From positions 868,001 through 932,000 of the forward strand of contig NZ_CP034444.1 in assembly GCF_003952385.1 (NCBI RefSeq): a stretch of 64,000 nucleotides of DNA, given 5' to 3'. Shown one piece after another: positions 54,051 to 62,926 of the stretch (position 1 is its first letter; each line of letters opens with the position of its first letter). A program made the position numbers and the translations under genes. Under the pieces are notes generated by a model. It was not told the origin of the DNA. It made no database searches and saw nothing but the letters and a program-made list of their open reading frames with translations. The stretch is from Mesorhizobium sp. M1D.F.Ca.ET.043.01.1.1. GTDB taxonomy: Bacteria; Pseudomonadota; Alphaproteobacteria; Rhizobiales; Rhizobiaceae.

Positions 54051-54836
54051 TCAGTGGAACGTGCTGGCGGCCCCGCCGGATAACCGGTTGCGCGGGCTTT
54101 CGAAGCTCACCTGGTCGCGTCCGTTCGATTTCGCCTTGTAGAGATGCCTGTCGGCGACTTGGAACATGGCGTGATAGGTGGTGGGGCCGCTGAAAGCGAT
54201 GCCGCCGATGCTAACCGAAAGCGGACATGGCTGGCCGCCGGGCGCGAAGTCGGCCTCGCGGATGCGCAGCCTGATCGATTCCGCGACCAGGAAGGAGCGC
54301 GTTGCGTCGGCGCCCGGAAGGAAGACCGCGAATTCCTCGCCGCCGATGCGTCCGACGATGTCGGCGCCGTGGAGCTGGCCCTGGATCGTCCTGGCGATCA
54401 GCTTCAGCGCCTCGTCGCCGCAATCATGGCCGAGGCGGTCGTTGATCGACTTGAAATGATCGGCGTCGACGATCAGCAGCGCGCCGGCATCGGCGACGTC
54501 ATGGCTGCGGGCCTGGTTGAGATAGGCCTCGACCAGCATCGAGAACGCGCCGCGGTTGAAGACCGCCGTCAAGCTGTCGGTCGCAGCGACGATGCTGAGC
54601 TCCTTCTGGGTGATGGCCAGTTGGCGCATCTTCCACATCAGGAAGAACAGGAAGGAACCGCCCAGGATGAGCGGTAGGAACAGGTCGGTGAGCTTGGCCC
54701 AGAGCAGCGCCTCGGGCGACAGCGAAGGAAAGTTGAAGGAATCGACAAAGAAGGCGGCAGCAATGAAGAAGGCGGTGCCGGCGACCGTAACAGCCACCAC
54801 CCTGCCCCAACTGGTGGCGGACAAATCGATGCGCAT
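54051..54836 (-). CDS. Membrane-bound diguanylate cyclase
   Basis: 261 residues: two membrane helices (about 9-28 and 45-65), then a GGDEF domain with DSLTAVFNRGAF and the active site GGEEF. The inhibitory site RxxD is not evident. It should make cyclic di-GMP at the inner membrane. The ATG at 54836 has GGGAGCG 7 bases upstream. It is convergent with the GIY-YIG-like gene. Confidence 0.88.
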   Translation of the reverse strand: MRIDLSATSWGRVVAVTVAGTAFFIAAAFFVDSFNFPSLSPEALLWAKLTDLFLPLILGGSFLFFLMWKMRQLAITQKELSIVAATDSLTAVFNRGAFSMLVEAYLNQARSHDVADAGALLIVDADHFKSINDRLGHDCGDEALKLIARTIQGQLHGADIVGRIGGEEFAVFLPGADATRSFLVAESIRLRIREADFAPGGQPCPLSVSIGGIAFSGPTTYHAMFQVADRHLYKAKSNGRDQVSFESPRNRLSGGAASTFH

Positions 54837-55098
54837 GGCATTCGCTCCCACTGCAACGGGTCCATTGTGCAGTGCGAGCGCAAACGAAATCCTAATACAT
54901 TGGCTTCAATGCGACGTTGGTTAACCAGTTGTCCTTTCGATCTCTCGAAGGTTGAAGCGTCAGAGGGCCCACCACCGCAGCGGGCCCTCCGACGGCTGGA
55001 GGATCTCGTCAGCATGCAGCCGGCAGCGGCCGGCGACACGGTAGGAGAGTGCCGCAGAGCCTCACAGCTTGGTTCCGGCTATGCCACCTGCGGCGCTG

Positions 55099-55677
55099 TC
55101 AGCGACGCGAAATCATCAGGCAGAGCGCCCTGAGATCGCGGTCGTAGGTGCCTTCGCTGCTGAGCACATCGACGCAGCGCTTCTTCATCCGTGCCAGCTG
55201 GCTGCTCGACAGTTGGGCGACGGCGGAAGCCACGTTCGGGGTTCCGGGCGGTGTCGCGCCGAGAGCTCCAGGAACGATGCCGCCAACGCCAAGACCGGCG
55301 CCAACGCCGCTCGTGCCGCCGACCGTCGCGTTGAGCGCGCTATTGGTGCCGTTGCCCAAAGTCGCATCGGCTCCGGCCCCGTTTGTCCCGCCGATGGATG
55401 CCGTGGCCGTGGAACCGCCGCCGCCGATGGTGCCGGTTCCGTTGGCGCCGCTCGTGCCGCCGATCGAAACGTTGGCGCTGGTGCTGCCGCCGCCGAAGGA
55501 TGCATTGGCGTCAGCCCCATTTGGGCCGCCCGCGTTGGCATCGGCGCTGTTGCCGCCTACCGATACGCCGCCAACCCCTCCAAGCCCGACGCTCTGCGCG
55601 TTCGCCGGCATGGCAAGAACAGCGATGATTGCACCACTCGCCAACGTGCTGGCGAATCTCTTTGCGATACTAGCCAT
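55099..55677 (-). CDS. Exported Gly/Ala/Asn/Thr-rich repeat protein
   Basis: 192 residues. Signal peptide (ASTLASGAIIAVLAMPANA-Q), then about 105 residues of low-complexity sequence with a recurring ASIGGTNGAG-like unit (GGTSGANGTGT, GGGGSTATASIGGTNGAG, GNGTNSALNATVGG). The C-terminus is different: LSSSQLARMKKRCVDVLSSE and a final DLRALCLMISRR with two cysteines. Strong AAGGAG site. It resembles secreted repeat proteins of unknown role; a surface or biofilm role is inference. Confidence 0.75.
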   Translation of the reverse strand: MASIAKRFASTLASGAIIAVLAMPANAQSVGLGGVGGVSVGGNSADANAGGPNGADANASFGGGSTSANVSIGGTSGANGTGTIGGGGSTATASIGGTNGAGADATLGNGTNSALNATVGGTSGVGAGLGVGGIVPGALGATPPGTPNVASAVAQLSSSQLARMKKRCVDVLSSEGTYDRDLRALCLMISRR

Positions 55678-55898
55678 AACACTCTCCTTGTGGTTTTCTA
55701 TTTCCGCATTGCAGCATTGTTGCAATGTCACTCGCATGCACTTTTTAAGACAGGAGATACGCCGAGAGTGCGCTTTTGGTTTCTTTAGCTTCTGCGCATA
55801 TGGCTAATCGTGGTTTTCAAACACGATATTGTCGTTTTAAAAATATAGACGAAATTGCATTAGATTTTTGGGATTGGCCAGCCAGATCCGAGCAAGCT

Positions 55899-56411
55899 TC
55901 AGGCGTAGGCGCGGCCTTCCTCGGAGCGCTGGAACAGCATCAGGTCGAGCGGCACCGAGGGCCTGCCGAGCACGGTGAGGCACATATGCGCCTGGCCGCG
56001 GTGATGGGTCTGGTGGTTGAAGAAATGGCTGAGCGCCGGCGCCAGCCGCTGCGAGACTGTGCGCATATCGGAAAGCGTCATGTAGGAGAAGCGGCCGGCG
56101 AGCGCCTTCTCGCTCATGCCGCCGAGCCAGTCGATGATCCGTATGTCCTCTGCCTCGCGCGCGCTGTGCAACGGTGGCAACGCCTTGTAAAGAATGGCGT
56201 CAAGGGACGACGGTGCGTGCCCCTCGCCTGTGAAACGCTTCATCCAGATACGGTCGGCGGTCAGGATATGGTTGAGCGTTCCCATCATAGAGCCGAAGAA
56301 GGCGCCGGTATCGCGGTTGAATTCCTCGTCGCTGAGATCGGCAGCGGCATCGTAGATGCGCGCATTGGCCCATTGATTGTAGGCCGCAAACATCATGAAA
56401 TGCTGTTTCAT
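55899..56411 (-). CDS. DinB-family protein
   Basis: 170 residues, a four-helix metal-binding fold. The three ligand histidines are in MGTLNHILTADRIW (His48) and FFNHQTHHRGQ (His133, His137 region), the DinB pattern. Substrate unknown; relatives include bacillithiol- and mycothiol-dependent transferases. GGAAGA precedes the ATG. It is divergent from the GST gene with a 54-base gap. Confidence 0.85.
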   Translation of the reverse strand: MKQHFMMFAAYNQWANARIYDAAADLSDEEFNRDTGAFFGSMMGTLNHILTADRIWMKRFTGEGHAPSSLDAILYKALPPLHSAREAEDIRIIDWLGGMSEKALAGRFSYMTLSDMRTVSQRLAPALSHFFNHQTHHRGQAHMCLTVLGRPSVPLDLMLFQRSEEGRAYA

Positions 56412-56465
56412 TCTTCCATCTGGTTCGCAACGAATCCCGGCTCTTCCTAACCCGCAGGAACCGCA

Positions 56466-57158
56466 ATGACCATTCTGTTCTATGACCTCGTCGGCCACGA
56501 CGCCCACCGCCCGTTCAGTCCGCATTGCTGGAAGACCAAGATGGCGCTGGCCCATAAGGGGCTCGATGCCACCAAGGTGCCGACGCGCTTCCTGGAAGTG
56601 CCTGAGGTGGAGGGCGGCGTGTCGAAGACGGTGCCGGTGATCCGCGACGGCGACCGCGTGGTGGGCGATTCCTTCGCCATCGCGCTCTATCTCGAAGAGA
56701 CCTATCCGGAACGGCCGACGCTGTTTTCCGGCGAAGGCGGCAAGGCAATGGCGCGCTTCATCGAGCGTTGGTCGCAGCTTACCATCCATCCTTACGTCGC
56801 GACCGTGGCACTGACGGATCTCAATGGGATGCAGGATGAGGCAAACGCCGCCTATTTCCGGAGGAGCCGTGAGGAGCGTTACGGCAAGCGGCTGGAAGAT
56901 GTGGTGGCGAACCGCGACGCCGGGCTCGCCGGCTTCCGCGCCTCGCTGGAGCCGCTGCGCTCGATGCTCAGCTACCAGCCTTTCATCGGCGGAGCATCGC
57001 CGCTGTTTGCCGATTACATCGTCTTCGGCGCGCTGCAATGGGGGCGCATCGCCTCGCCCTATCGGCTGCTCGAGCCCGACGACAGCGTGGCCCAGTGGTT
57101 CGAGCGCTGCCTCGGCCTGCATGACGGCATCGGCCGCCAGGTCGCGGCCGCGGCGTGA
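56466..57158 (+). CDS. Glutathione S-transferase family protein
   Basis: 230 residues with a thioredoxin-like N-domain: FYDLVGHDAHRPFSPHCWKT, cis-Pro in KTVPVIRDGD and DSFAIALYLEE. It is closest to the LigE/etherase-like branch that acts on aromatic ethers, but the substrate is unknown. Next to the DinB gene, both may deal with thiol conjugation. Confidence 0.85.
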   Translation: MTILFYDLVGHDAHRPFSPHCWKTKMALAHKGLDATKVPTRFLEVPEVEGGVSKTVPVIRDGDRVVGDSFAIALYLEETYPERPTLFSGEGGKAMARFIERWSQLTIHPYVATVALTDLNGMQDEANAAYFRRSREERYGKRLEDVVANRDAGLAGFRASLEPLRSMLSYQPFIGGASPLFADYIVFGALQWGRIASPYRLLEPDDSVAQWFERCLGLHDGIGRQVAAAA

Positions 57159-57196
57159 CGGGATGATCTCGCGGGGCCGCGGGCGGCGGGATCGCC

Positions 57197-57493
57197 ATGC
57201 TGCGCTATGAGATGCAGGGCGAGATCTGGGTCTATCCCGGCAAGGGCGGCTGGCACTTCGTGACGCTGCCGGCGGAACTCGCGGCCCGGATCAAGACGGC
57301 GATGGCAGGGCGGGCGCGGCCCTGGGGCTCGCTCGGCGTGACGGCCGTCATCGGCAAGACAAGATGGAGCACGTCGCTCTTCCCCGACAAGGCGTCCGGA
57401 AGCCTGCTTCTGCCGGTCAAGGCCTCGGTGCGGCAACGCGAAGGACTGAAGGCCGGTGACGCTCCGGCATTGACCGTAGAGATCGAGCTGTAG
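57197..57493 (+). CDS. DUF1905 protein
   Basis: 98 residues: EIWVYPGKGGWHFVTLPAEL, then GRARPWGSLGVTAVIGKTRW and LFPDKASGSLLLPVKASVRQ. These are the DUF1905 marks; function unknown. It starts 38 bases after the GST gene. Confidence 0.85.
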   Translation: MLRYEMQGEIWVYPGKGGWHFVTLPAELAARIKTAMAGRARPWGSLGVTAVIGKTRWSTSLFPDKASGSLLLPVKASVRQREGLKAGDAPALTVEIEL

Positions 57494-57496
57494 CGT

Positions 57497-57730
57497 CTAC
57501 TTTGGCGCGCGCTCTTGTTCGGCGCCCCTTTTCGGCGTGCCATTGTCGACAAGCCTGACGCAGATCGGATCGCCTTGTTCCATGCGAGCGCATTGCCATT
57601 CCGGGCCGAAGCCGAAATTCTGCTGCCCGCGCTGTGGAAAGAACAGCAGGACGAAGACGATCGCGGCAAGAACCACGGCCATCAGGAGAATGCCGGCGAC
57701 ATCGCCGCGCCTGAGGTGAGGCCGGTTCAT
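57497..57730 (-). CDS. Small membrane protein
   Basis: 77 residues with one helix ([20 protein letters not shown]), a periplasmic segment with two cysteines ([18 protein letters not shown]), and a charged tail. Convergent with the DUF1905 gene, whose stop lies 3 bases from its own. Confidence 0.65.
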   Translation of the reverse strand: MNRPHLRRGDVAGILLMAVVLAAIVFVLLFFPQRGQQNFGFGPEWQCARMEQGDPICVRLVDNGTPKRGAEQERAPK

Positions 57731-57906
57731 CGCTTCCAGCTCCGCTGCCGCGACACCGGGACCTCCATGCGAAGCGCGCTCGCAGCCGTCTAATTATCCC
57801 GCAAACAGTCCGCATTGACCAGAATCCGCCTCCCCTTGGCAAGCCGCCGGGCGGCTTGTATAGAGCCCGCCACTCCAATTTCCATTCCCAGAACAAGGAC
57901 GACCCA

Positions 57907-58329
57907 ATGGCGATCGAACGCACCTTCTCCATGATCAAGCCGGACGCGACCAAGCGCAACCTGACCGGCGCCATCACCAGGATGCTGGAGGACGCGGGCT
58001 TGCGCGTCATCGCGTCGCGCCGCGTGTGGATGAGCCGCCGCGAGGCCGAGGGCTTCTACGCCGTCCACAAGGATCGTCCGTTCTTCGGCGAGCTGGTCGA
58101 GTTCATGTCGTCGGGCCCGACCGTCGTGCAGGTGCTGGAAGGCGAGAACGCCATTGCCAAGAACCGCGAAGTGATGGGCGCCACCAACCCGGCCAACGCC
58201 GCCGAGGGCACCATCCGCAAGGTGCATGCGCTGTCGATCGGCGAAAATTCGGTGCACGGCTCGGACGCGCCGGAAACCGCCGCGCAGGAGATCCGCTACT
58301 GGTTCTCGGACACCGAAATCGTCGGCTGA
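57907..58329 (+). CDS. ndk: Nucleoside diphosphate kinase
   Basis: Ndk transfers the gamma-phosphate from ATP to other nucleoside diphosphates. 140 aa: [20 protein letters not shown] at the start, MGATNP in the middle, and the catalytic His in [12 protein letters not shown]. The ATG at 57907 matches the family start. Followed by a rho-independent terminator. Confidence 0.97.
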   Translation: MAIERTFSMIKPDATKRNLTGAITRMLEDAGLRVIASRRVWMSRREAEGFYAVHKDRPFFGELVEFMSSGPTVVQVLEGENAIAKNREVMGATNPANAAEGTIRKVHALSIGENSVHGSDAPETAAQEIRYWFSDTEIVG

Positions 58330-58352
58330 GCCTTGGCCGTTTGACTGAGAAT

Positions 58353-58389
58353 AAGGGCGGCGCCGCTCGACCGACGCCGCCCTTTCTTC
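58353..58389 (+). terminator. Terminator of ndk
   Basis: A 10-bp stem AAGGGCGGCG/CGCCGCCCTT, 12-base loop, then TTCTTC. Lies 24 bases after the ndk stop. Confidence 0.8.
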
Positions 58390-58507
58390 ATTCCGCGATG
58401 GACAAACGCGAAGCGCGCGCTAGCTCCATGGCATCGGCGACAAGTTGCAAGGGCGTCGCCGGCTGTGAGCGACCACCACGCTTCCGCCCGTGAAAAGGGA
58501 GGGAAGC

Positions 58508-58714
58508 ATGATCAAATCCCATGTTTCCAAAAGCGGCGTTGCCTATCCGGACGATCTCGTCCTGTTGAAGCGTATCTATGACCAGGTCTGCGACGAGCGG
58601 GGCATCACCCGCGGCAGCCCCGAAGCCTCCGAGCTGGCGATCGAAGCCATGAAGCTCTTTTCCGCGGGCATTTTCGACGAAGACTCGATAAGCCGTCGTC
58701 TTCGCCATGGCTGA
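58508..58714 (+). CDS. Small hypothetical protein
   Basis: 68 residues, acidic, helical: YPDDLVLLKRIYDQVCDERG then ASELAIEAMKLFSAGIFDED and SISRRLRHG. AGGGAGGG lies upstream. The layout recalls small conserved rhizobial proteins of unknown role. Convergent with the DUF190 gene. Confidence 0.68.
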   Translation: MIKSHVSKSGVAYPDDLVLLKRIYDQVCDERGITRGSPEASELAIEAMKLFSAGIFDEDSISRRLRHG

Positions 58715-58728
58715 TCGAACGGTCGGGT

Positions 58729-59067
58729 TCAATCCCCGTCGCCGTAGCGGATCACCTCGACCTTCTCCCTGGTGATCAGGCAGCTGCTGGTCAGCGCCTT
58801 GATCTGAGGGATCAGCGCATCGATCTTCTCCGGCGCGTCGACGATCTCGACGACGATGGGCAGGTCCTGCGACAGCCGCAGGATCTTGGCGGTGTGGAGC
58901 ACGCTCGAGCGGCCGAAGCCGAGCGGTCCCCTGAGCACAGTCGCGCCCGCCATGCCGGTCTCGCGTGCCTTGATGACGATCGCCTCATGCAGCGGCTTGC
59001 CGTCGGCCGCCTTGTCGTCCTCGCCGAAGAAGATCCTGAGCAGCACGCATTGGCTGGGAAGTTCCAT
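58729..59067 (-). CDS. DUF190 protein, fluoride-unit partner
   Basis: 112 residues of the DUF190 family, with FGEDDKADGKPLHEAIV-like start, AGATVLRGPLGFG, and PIVVEIVDAPEKIDALIPQI. This fold is related to PII/GlnB-like regulators, and the gene is often beside crcB. It is the last of three genes behind a fluoride riboswitch, 14 bases after crcB2. A regulatory role on the channel is inference. Confidence 0.85.
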   Translation of the reverse strand: MELPSQCVLLRIFFGEDDKAADGKPLHEAIVIKARETGMAGATVLRGPLGFGRSSVLHTAKILRLSQDLPIVVEIVDAPEKIDALIPQIKALTSSCLITREKVEVIRYGDGD

Positions 59068-59081
59068 GTTCTCCTCCCTGA

Positions 59082-59495
59082 TTATCGATTGATCCTGGTC
59101 GCCATTGCGTAGCCAAGCCAGGCGGACGCCAGCGACAGCACGAGCACGCTGGCAAGATAGGTCGCGGCGAGGCCAAGGTCGCCCTCGAAAAGCAGGATGA
59201 AGGTGTCGAGGCTCATGGCCGAGAAGGTGGTGAGGCCGCCGCAGACGCCGCTCGTGACGAACTGACGGCCGGCGGGCCCGACCATCAGGCGCCCGTCCGG
59301 CCGGGTCAGCGTGGCGAAGAACATGATGACCCAGGAGCCGACGACGTTGACGAAAGCCGTTGCAAGAAGGGCGCTCCAGCCCAGCAGCGAGACGATGACG
59401 TAGCCGCACAGGAAGCGCGCCAGCGAGCCGACTGCCGCGCCGCAGCCGACCGCCAGATAAAGCCGCAGGGTCGTCTGTCTATCGTTTCCGGACAC
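59082..59495 (-). CDS. crcB: CrcB2, fluoride channel subunit
   Basis: 137 residues, four membrane helices. Motifs: [27 protein letters not shown], and [13 protein letters not shown] with the Phe that lines the pore. GTG start (59495) with GGACG nearby. It follows crcB1 by 7 bases. In organisms with two crcB genes the products usually form a heterodimer of opposite topology. Confidence 0.88.
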   Translation of the reverse strand: MSGNDRQTTLRLYLAVGCGAAVGSLARFLCGYVIVSLLGWSALLATAFVNVVGSWVIMFFATLTRPDGRLMVGPAGRQFVTSGVCGGLTTFSAMSLDTFILLFEGDLGLAATYLASVLVLSLASAWLGYAMATRINR

Positions 59496-59502
59496 CGGCG
59501 TC

Positions 59503-59889
59503 CTACCCTGCCACGACGGCCCAGAAGCCGAGCGCAACGGCAAGCACGCAGAGCGCCGCCGAGGCGACGGCGTTGAAGGCAGCGAGCCGCCGCTCGCCGT
59601 CGAGCGCCAGGTTCAGCGTCTGCAGGCAGAAGGACGATACCGTGGTATAGCCGCCGAACAGGCCGACCACGATCAGGTCGCGCACCAGCTCGGCGGAAAA
59701 GATGCCGCCGACCGACCGCGCCGCGCCGGCGAAGGCGCCGATGGCCAGCGCGCCGGAGACGTTGACCGCCAGCGTGCCCCAGGGAAAGGTCTCGCCGACG
59801 CTGCGGCCAACCAGGCCCGACAGGAAGAAGCGGCAAATACCGCCGAAGAAGCCCCCGATCAGGACCAGGGCGCAAGCCGCAAGGGTCAT
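59503..59889 (-). CDS. crcB: CrcB1, fluoride channel subunit
   Basis: 128 residues, four membrane helices. [26 protein letters not shown] and [13 protein letters not shown] correspond to the CrcB2 motifs but with Val-Ser-Ser replacing Phe-Ser, as seen in two-gene systems. It is the first gene after the riboswitch; a shorter start at 59889 is preferred to the TTG at 59907. Confidence 0.88.
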   Translation of the reverse strand: MTLAACALVLIGGFFGGICRFFLSGLVGRSVGETFPWGTLAVNVSGALAIGAFAGAARSVGGIFSAELVRDLIVVGLFGGYTTVSSFCLQTLNLALDGERRLAAFNAVASAALCVLAVALGFWAVVAG

Positions 59890-59957
59890 CGCTTCATGCC
59901 TTTCCAATGCGATTCCACACAGGAATCACCTCACCAAAACAGGCATGATGCGAGCGG

Positions 59958-59995
59958 AAAAACAAATCCTGCCGCGCGAAAGCACGCCTGGCAGG
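59958..59995 (-). terminator. Terminator of the fluoride riboswitch
   Basis: On the minus strand CCTGCC and GGCAGG form a hairpin (with an inner GCG stem) followed by ATTTGTTTTT. The CCTGCC arm is also the last part of the aptamer, so binding of fluoride would free or block it. This is a transcription-control platform between aptamer and crcB1. Confidence 0.75.
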
Positions 59996-60038
59996 AGTCA
60001 TCAGCCCAAAAGGGCGGTTTCGGGGGAACCCCATCCCC
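59990..60038 (-). promoter_or_regulatory. Fluoride (crcB) riboswitch
   Basis: Minus-strand RNA GGGGATGGGGTTCCCCC, then AAACCGCCCTTTTGGGC and GGGCTGATGACTCCTGCC. The hairpin GCCC-TTTT-GGGC and the conserved CUGAUGACUCCU ending match the crcB motif known to bind fluoride. It begins about 100-150 bases before crcB1, with the terminator between. Confidence 0.9.
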
Positions 60039-60277
60039 ATTTTTCTGTCGGCGAAAACTATGTGTTTTCACAAACCTGGTCAATTGGGTGGCCCGACTAG
60101 ACTTGCCTTGCCGCCCGCCAGCGGCCCTCAATCGAGATCAAAGGAAAAACGGTGTTTCCTCCCGAAACCCACATTCCAATTCCCGTTCGCAAATCCGCCT
60201 TGCTTGCGATTTTTCGAACCCCGCGAGTTGTGATAAATTGACCAGCGGTGGCCCACTATCGACGAAGGCCAATTCGA

Positions 60278-61420
60278 ATGGCTGCCAGCCGGGGAATCGC
60301 ATCCGCGATCGAAGATTGCTACGATGCCGCCTTCGAATTCGGACGGTGGCCGGTGGCCCTGCAAAACTTGGCTGATTGCCTGGGCGTGACGAGTTGCGCT
60401 GTCCGCACCCACGACAACACGCATCCGTTCCGCAGCGATCAAAGCAAGCGAACCAGACCGACGCCGGACTCGCTGGAACACGCTGAATTCACGGAACTCT
60501 GGGTCGAGAACGCTCGAGACGCGCCCGACCCGCATCCGGAAAGGGAGCCGCTGCTGCCGAAATCGGCACCCTGCTTCACAGTCGAAGACGAAATCTCCAC
60601 GCCGGAGGAACGAAGGCTCCTGCCTTACTATCAGGAGATAGCCCGTCCGGGGCATCGCGAGTTGTGGGCCGCCGTGGTTTTCCCGGTCAAGCGACGCAAA
60701 TGGGTCCTGTCGATGTACCGCGATGCCACAAAGGGCGGCCCCTTTGAAATGTCGGAAGCCGAGCATTTTCTGCGCGTGGCGCCGGACCTAGCCCGCATCG
60801 TCAGTCTGGCCGAGAAGATCTGGGATGTTTCGCTTGACCCGACATTGACCATGCTCGACCAGTTCAATTGTGCGGCAGCGCTGCTCGATAGCCGCGGCGG
60901 TCTCAGACGTTGCAACAAGCACGCGGACGCCTTGTTCGGCTCTGGCCTTATGGTCCGACACAGCCGCATCCACGCGACGGATCGCGAGAGCGATTCACGT
61001 CTTCAGCGGATGATCCATATGGCCGCCACAAGCGCGCGAGACGAAACGTTTCTGGCGGAGCCGGAGGTCGTCACCCGTGACGGATTGTTCTGGCTTCTGG
61101 CCGAGATCGTGCCGATGACGTCATTCGTGCGCGATCTGTTCAACGGTGGTGACTTCCTGCTTAGCTTCACCGATCTCGTCAGCGAAAAGATCCCGTCGGA
61201 ACGGTTGCTTGGCCTGGCTTTCCAGCTGACCGCGGCCGAAGCGCGGCTGGCCTCCAGCCTTGCCACTGGCGGCGGCATCGACGCGGCGAGCGCGCGGCTG
61301 GCGATCGGCCGCGAAACGGCGCGAACTCAACTCCGCGCGATTCTCGCCAAGACCGGAACGCATCGCCAGGCCGAGCTCACGGCGCTACTGTCGCGCCTAC
61401 GCGCGCCTTCGCGGTACTGA
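60278..61420 (+). CDS. LuxR-type transcription regulator
   Basis: 380 residues. The C-terminal helix-turn-helix reads LTAAEARLASSLATGGGID ... SARLAIGRETARTQLRAILA, the LuxR/GerE pattern. The long N-terminal part (about 300 residues) contains PAS-like stretches but no recognised ligand pocket. An earlier GTG (60248) is possible. No partner gene lies beside it; the next gene is a VWA protein. Confidence 0.8.
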   Translation: MAASRGIASAIEDCYDAAFEFGRWPVALQNLADCLGVTSCAVRTHDNTHPFRSDQSKRTRPTPDSLEHAEFTELWVENARDAPDPHPEREPLLPKSAPCFTVEDEISTPEERRLLPYYQEIARPGHRELWAAVVFPVKRRKWVLSMYRDATKGGPFEMSEAEHFLRVAPDLARIVSLAEKIWDVSLDPTLTMLDQFNCAAALLDSRGGLRRCNKHADALFGSGLMVRHSRIHATDRESDSRLQRMIHMAATSARDETFLAEPEVVTRDGLFWLLAEIVPMTSFVRDLFNGGDFLLSFTDLVSEKIPSERLLGLAFQLTAAEARLASSLATGGGIDAASARLAIGRETARTQLRAILAKTGTHRQAELTALLSRLRAPSRY

Positions 61421-61516
61421 ACAGCCCTCACCCGTTCGGGTGAAGCGTGCCACGATCTGCCAGCCCAGAGTCCCCTTGAACTCTCGAAACCGCGGCCGCG
61501 CGCCGGGCTATGCCGG

Positions 61517-62371
61517 ATGGCAGCAATGTTGGGGTGGCGAAACAGGCCCGTCCTTCCAAAACAATCGGGGCCGGCAACATCATATTTGTTGATACTGACG
61601 CTCCTCGCCAGCGGCCCCTGTTCTCCGACAGCGGCCGGTAGCCTGCGAAAGCCCAGCGTCGACCTCGAACTGGTCCTCGCGGTCGATGTCTCATCCTCGA
61701 TGACTCGCGCCGAGCAGCAGGTCCAGCGCGACGGTTATGTCAGTGCCTTCCGCCACCCAGACCTCGCACGAGCAATCGGATCAGGCGCTCGCGGCGCGAT
61801 TGCTGTCTCTTACCTTGAGTGGGCCGGGCCAGCATATCAACGCGTCGTGCTGCCGTGGACGATTGTCAGCAGTGCCGACGATGCAAAGCGCTTGGCCGAA
61901 GCCCTCTCGACGAAACCAATCGTCGCGGAAGCGGGTACGTCCATTTCCGGTGGGTTGCTGGCAGCGGCCGGTCTGTTGGCGCACAATCAGGCGGATGGCG
62001 AGCGCCGGGTCGTCGACATATCAGGCGATGGCCCGAACAATGCCGGCCTGCCGGTCGAACCGATACGCGACATGCTGACAAGCTCGGGAATCACCATCAA
62101 CGGCCTGCCGGTATCGCTTCCGCATAGTGGCTCCAACGGCTTTCAATCCTTTGGCCGACGATATCTTTCCTTGTACTATGAGCGTTGCGTCATCGGCGGG
62201 CTGGACGCATTTGTGATCGGAATCGACGATCTCGCCATGTTCGAGGTGGCGATCCGGCGAAAGCTGCTTCTAGAAATCGCCGGCCTGCCCTCACGACCCA
62301 GTCTCGCTTCCTACACAACACCGGGCTCCCCCGCATTCGACTGTTCGATGCCTGGAACTGCCCCGCGCTAG
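61517..62371 (+). CDS. Exported DUF1194 (VWA-type) protein
   Basis: 284 residues. Signal-like N-terminus (YLLILTLLASGPCSPTAAGS), then a von Willebrand A domain with metal site DVSSSM near residue 57, ISGGLLAAAGLL and VVDISGDGPNNAG. DUF1194 proteins are common in alphaproteobacteria, function unknown. Bounded by a bidirectional terminator. Confidence 0.85.
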   Translation: MAAMLGWRNRPVLPKQSGPATSYLLILTLLASGPCSPTAAGSLRKPSVDLELVLAVDVSSSMTRAEQQVQRDGYVSAFRHPDLARAIGSGARGAIAVSYLEWAGPAYQRVVLPWTIVSSADDAKRLAEALSTKPIVAEAGTSISGGLLAAAGLLAHNQADGERRVVDISGDGPNNAGLPVEPIRDMLTSSGITINGLPVSLPHSGSNGFQSFGRRYLSLYYERCVIGGLDAFVIGIDDLAMFEVAIRRKLLLEIAGLPSRPSLASYTTPGSPAFDCSMPGTAPR

Positions 62372-62398
62372 CTGATGATGGCGACACGCTCTGCGGTG

Positions 62399-62424
62399 AG
62401 AAAACCCGCCGCCCTCACGGCGGG
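62399..62424 (-). terminator. Terminator between converging genes
   Basis: Stem CCCGCCG/CGGCGGG with loop of 6; read on the minus strand it ends in TTTTCT, right after the small exported gene. It may serve both converging transcripts. Confidence 0.75.
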
Positions 62425-62430
62425 CTGACT

Positions 62431-62697
62431 TTATTTCGGTTGACGCTCTTTCACATTCGCGTTGAGGTTGGCTGCATCCGTGTCGGTGGCCGGCGTCTTC
62501 GTCTCTTCGCCGGTGAACGGACTGCCCTGCCCAGGCGCAAGATCGCCGCTGTGGCCGGCCTTGTTGGTCTGGTAGGGCTGACTGTCGAGGCTGAGGCCAT
62601 GCTGTGTGGCATTGAACAGGTGATCGTCCGCCTTCGCAATGCCGGCGAAGGCGAGGAGCGACGCACCAGTGGCAAGGATGAGCGCGTGCTTTTTCAT
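62431..62697 (-). CDS. Small exported protein
   Basis: 88 residues with a signal peptide (KHALILATGASLLAFAGIAKA) and a polar tail (DDHLFNATQHGLSLDSQPYQ, SGDLAPGQGSPFTGEETKTP). AAAAGGAG ribosome site. The Asp/Gln-rich mature part lacks cysteine. The tail resembles the shape of the three miniproteins at 27.5-28.5 kb but not their sequence. Confidence 0.7.
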   Translation of the reverse strand: MKKHALILATGASLLAFAGIAKADDHLFNATQHGLSLDSQPYQTNKAGHSGDLAPGQGSPFTGEETKTPATDTDAANLNANVKERQPK

Positions 62698-62926
62698 GTC
62701 TGGTCTCCTTTTGAGTGGCCAGATCGAGCCGCGCATTCGGTCTGGCGGCTTCAGTGAAGGGATGTTTTTGGAAACAGCCCTTTTGCCTGCCCGCCTTACT
62801 GAAAAGGTAACGCCTCGGGCGCCCGGATTATTCCGGCAGTCGTGGGATATTGTCGTGGCGTGCAAGGAAAGACCCAGCTTGCGATCCTTCGCGCCGCCCC
62901 GGCGTGTAGCACCCTTTGTCGAGACC

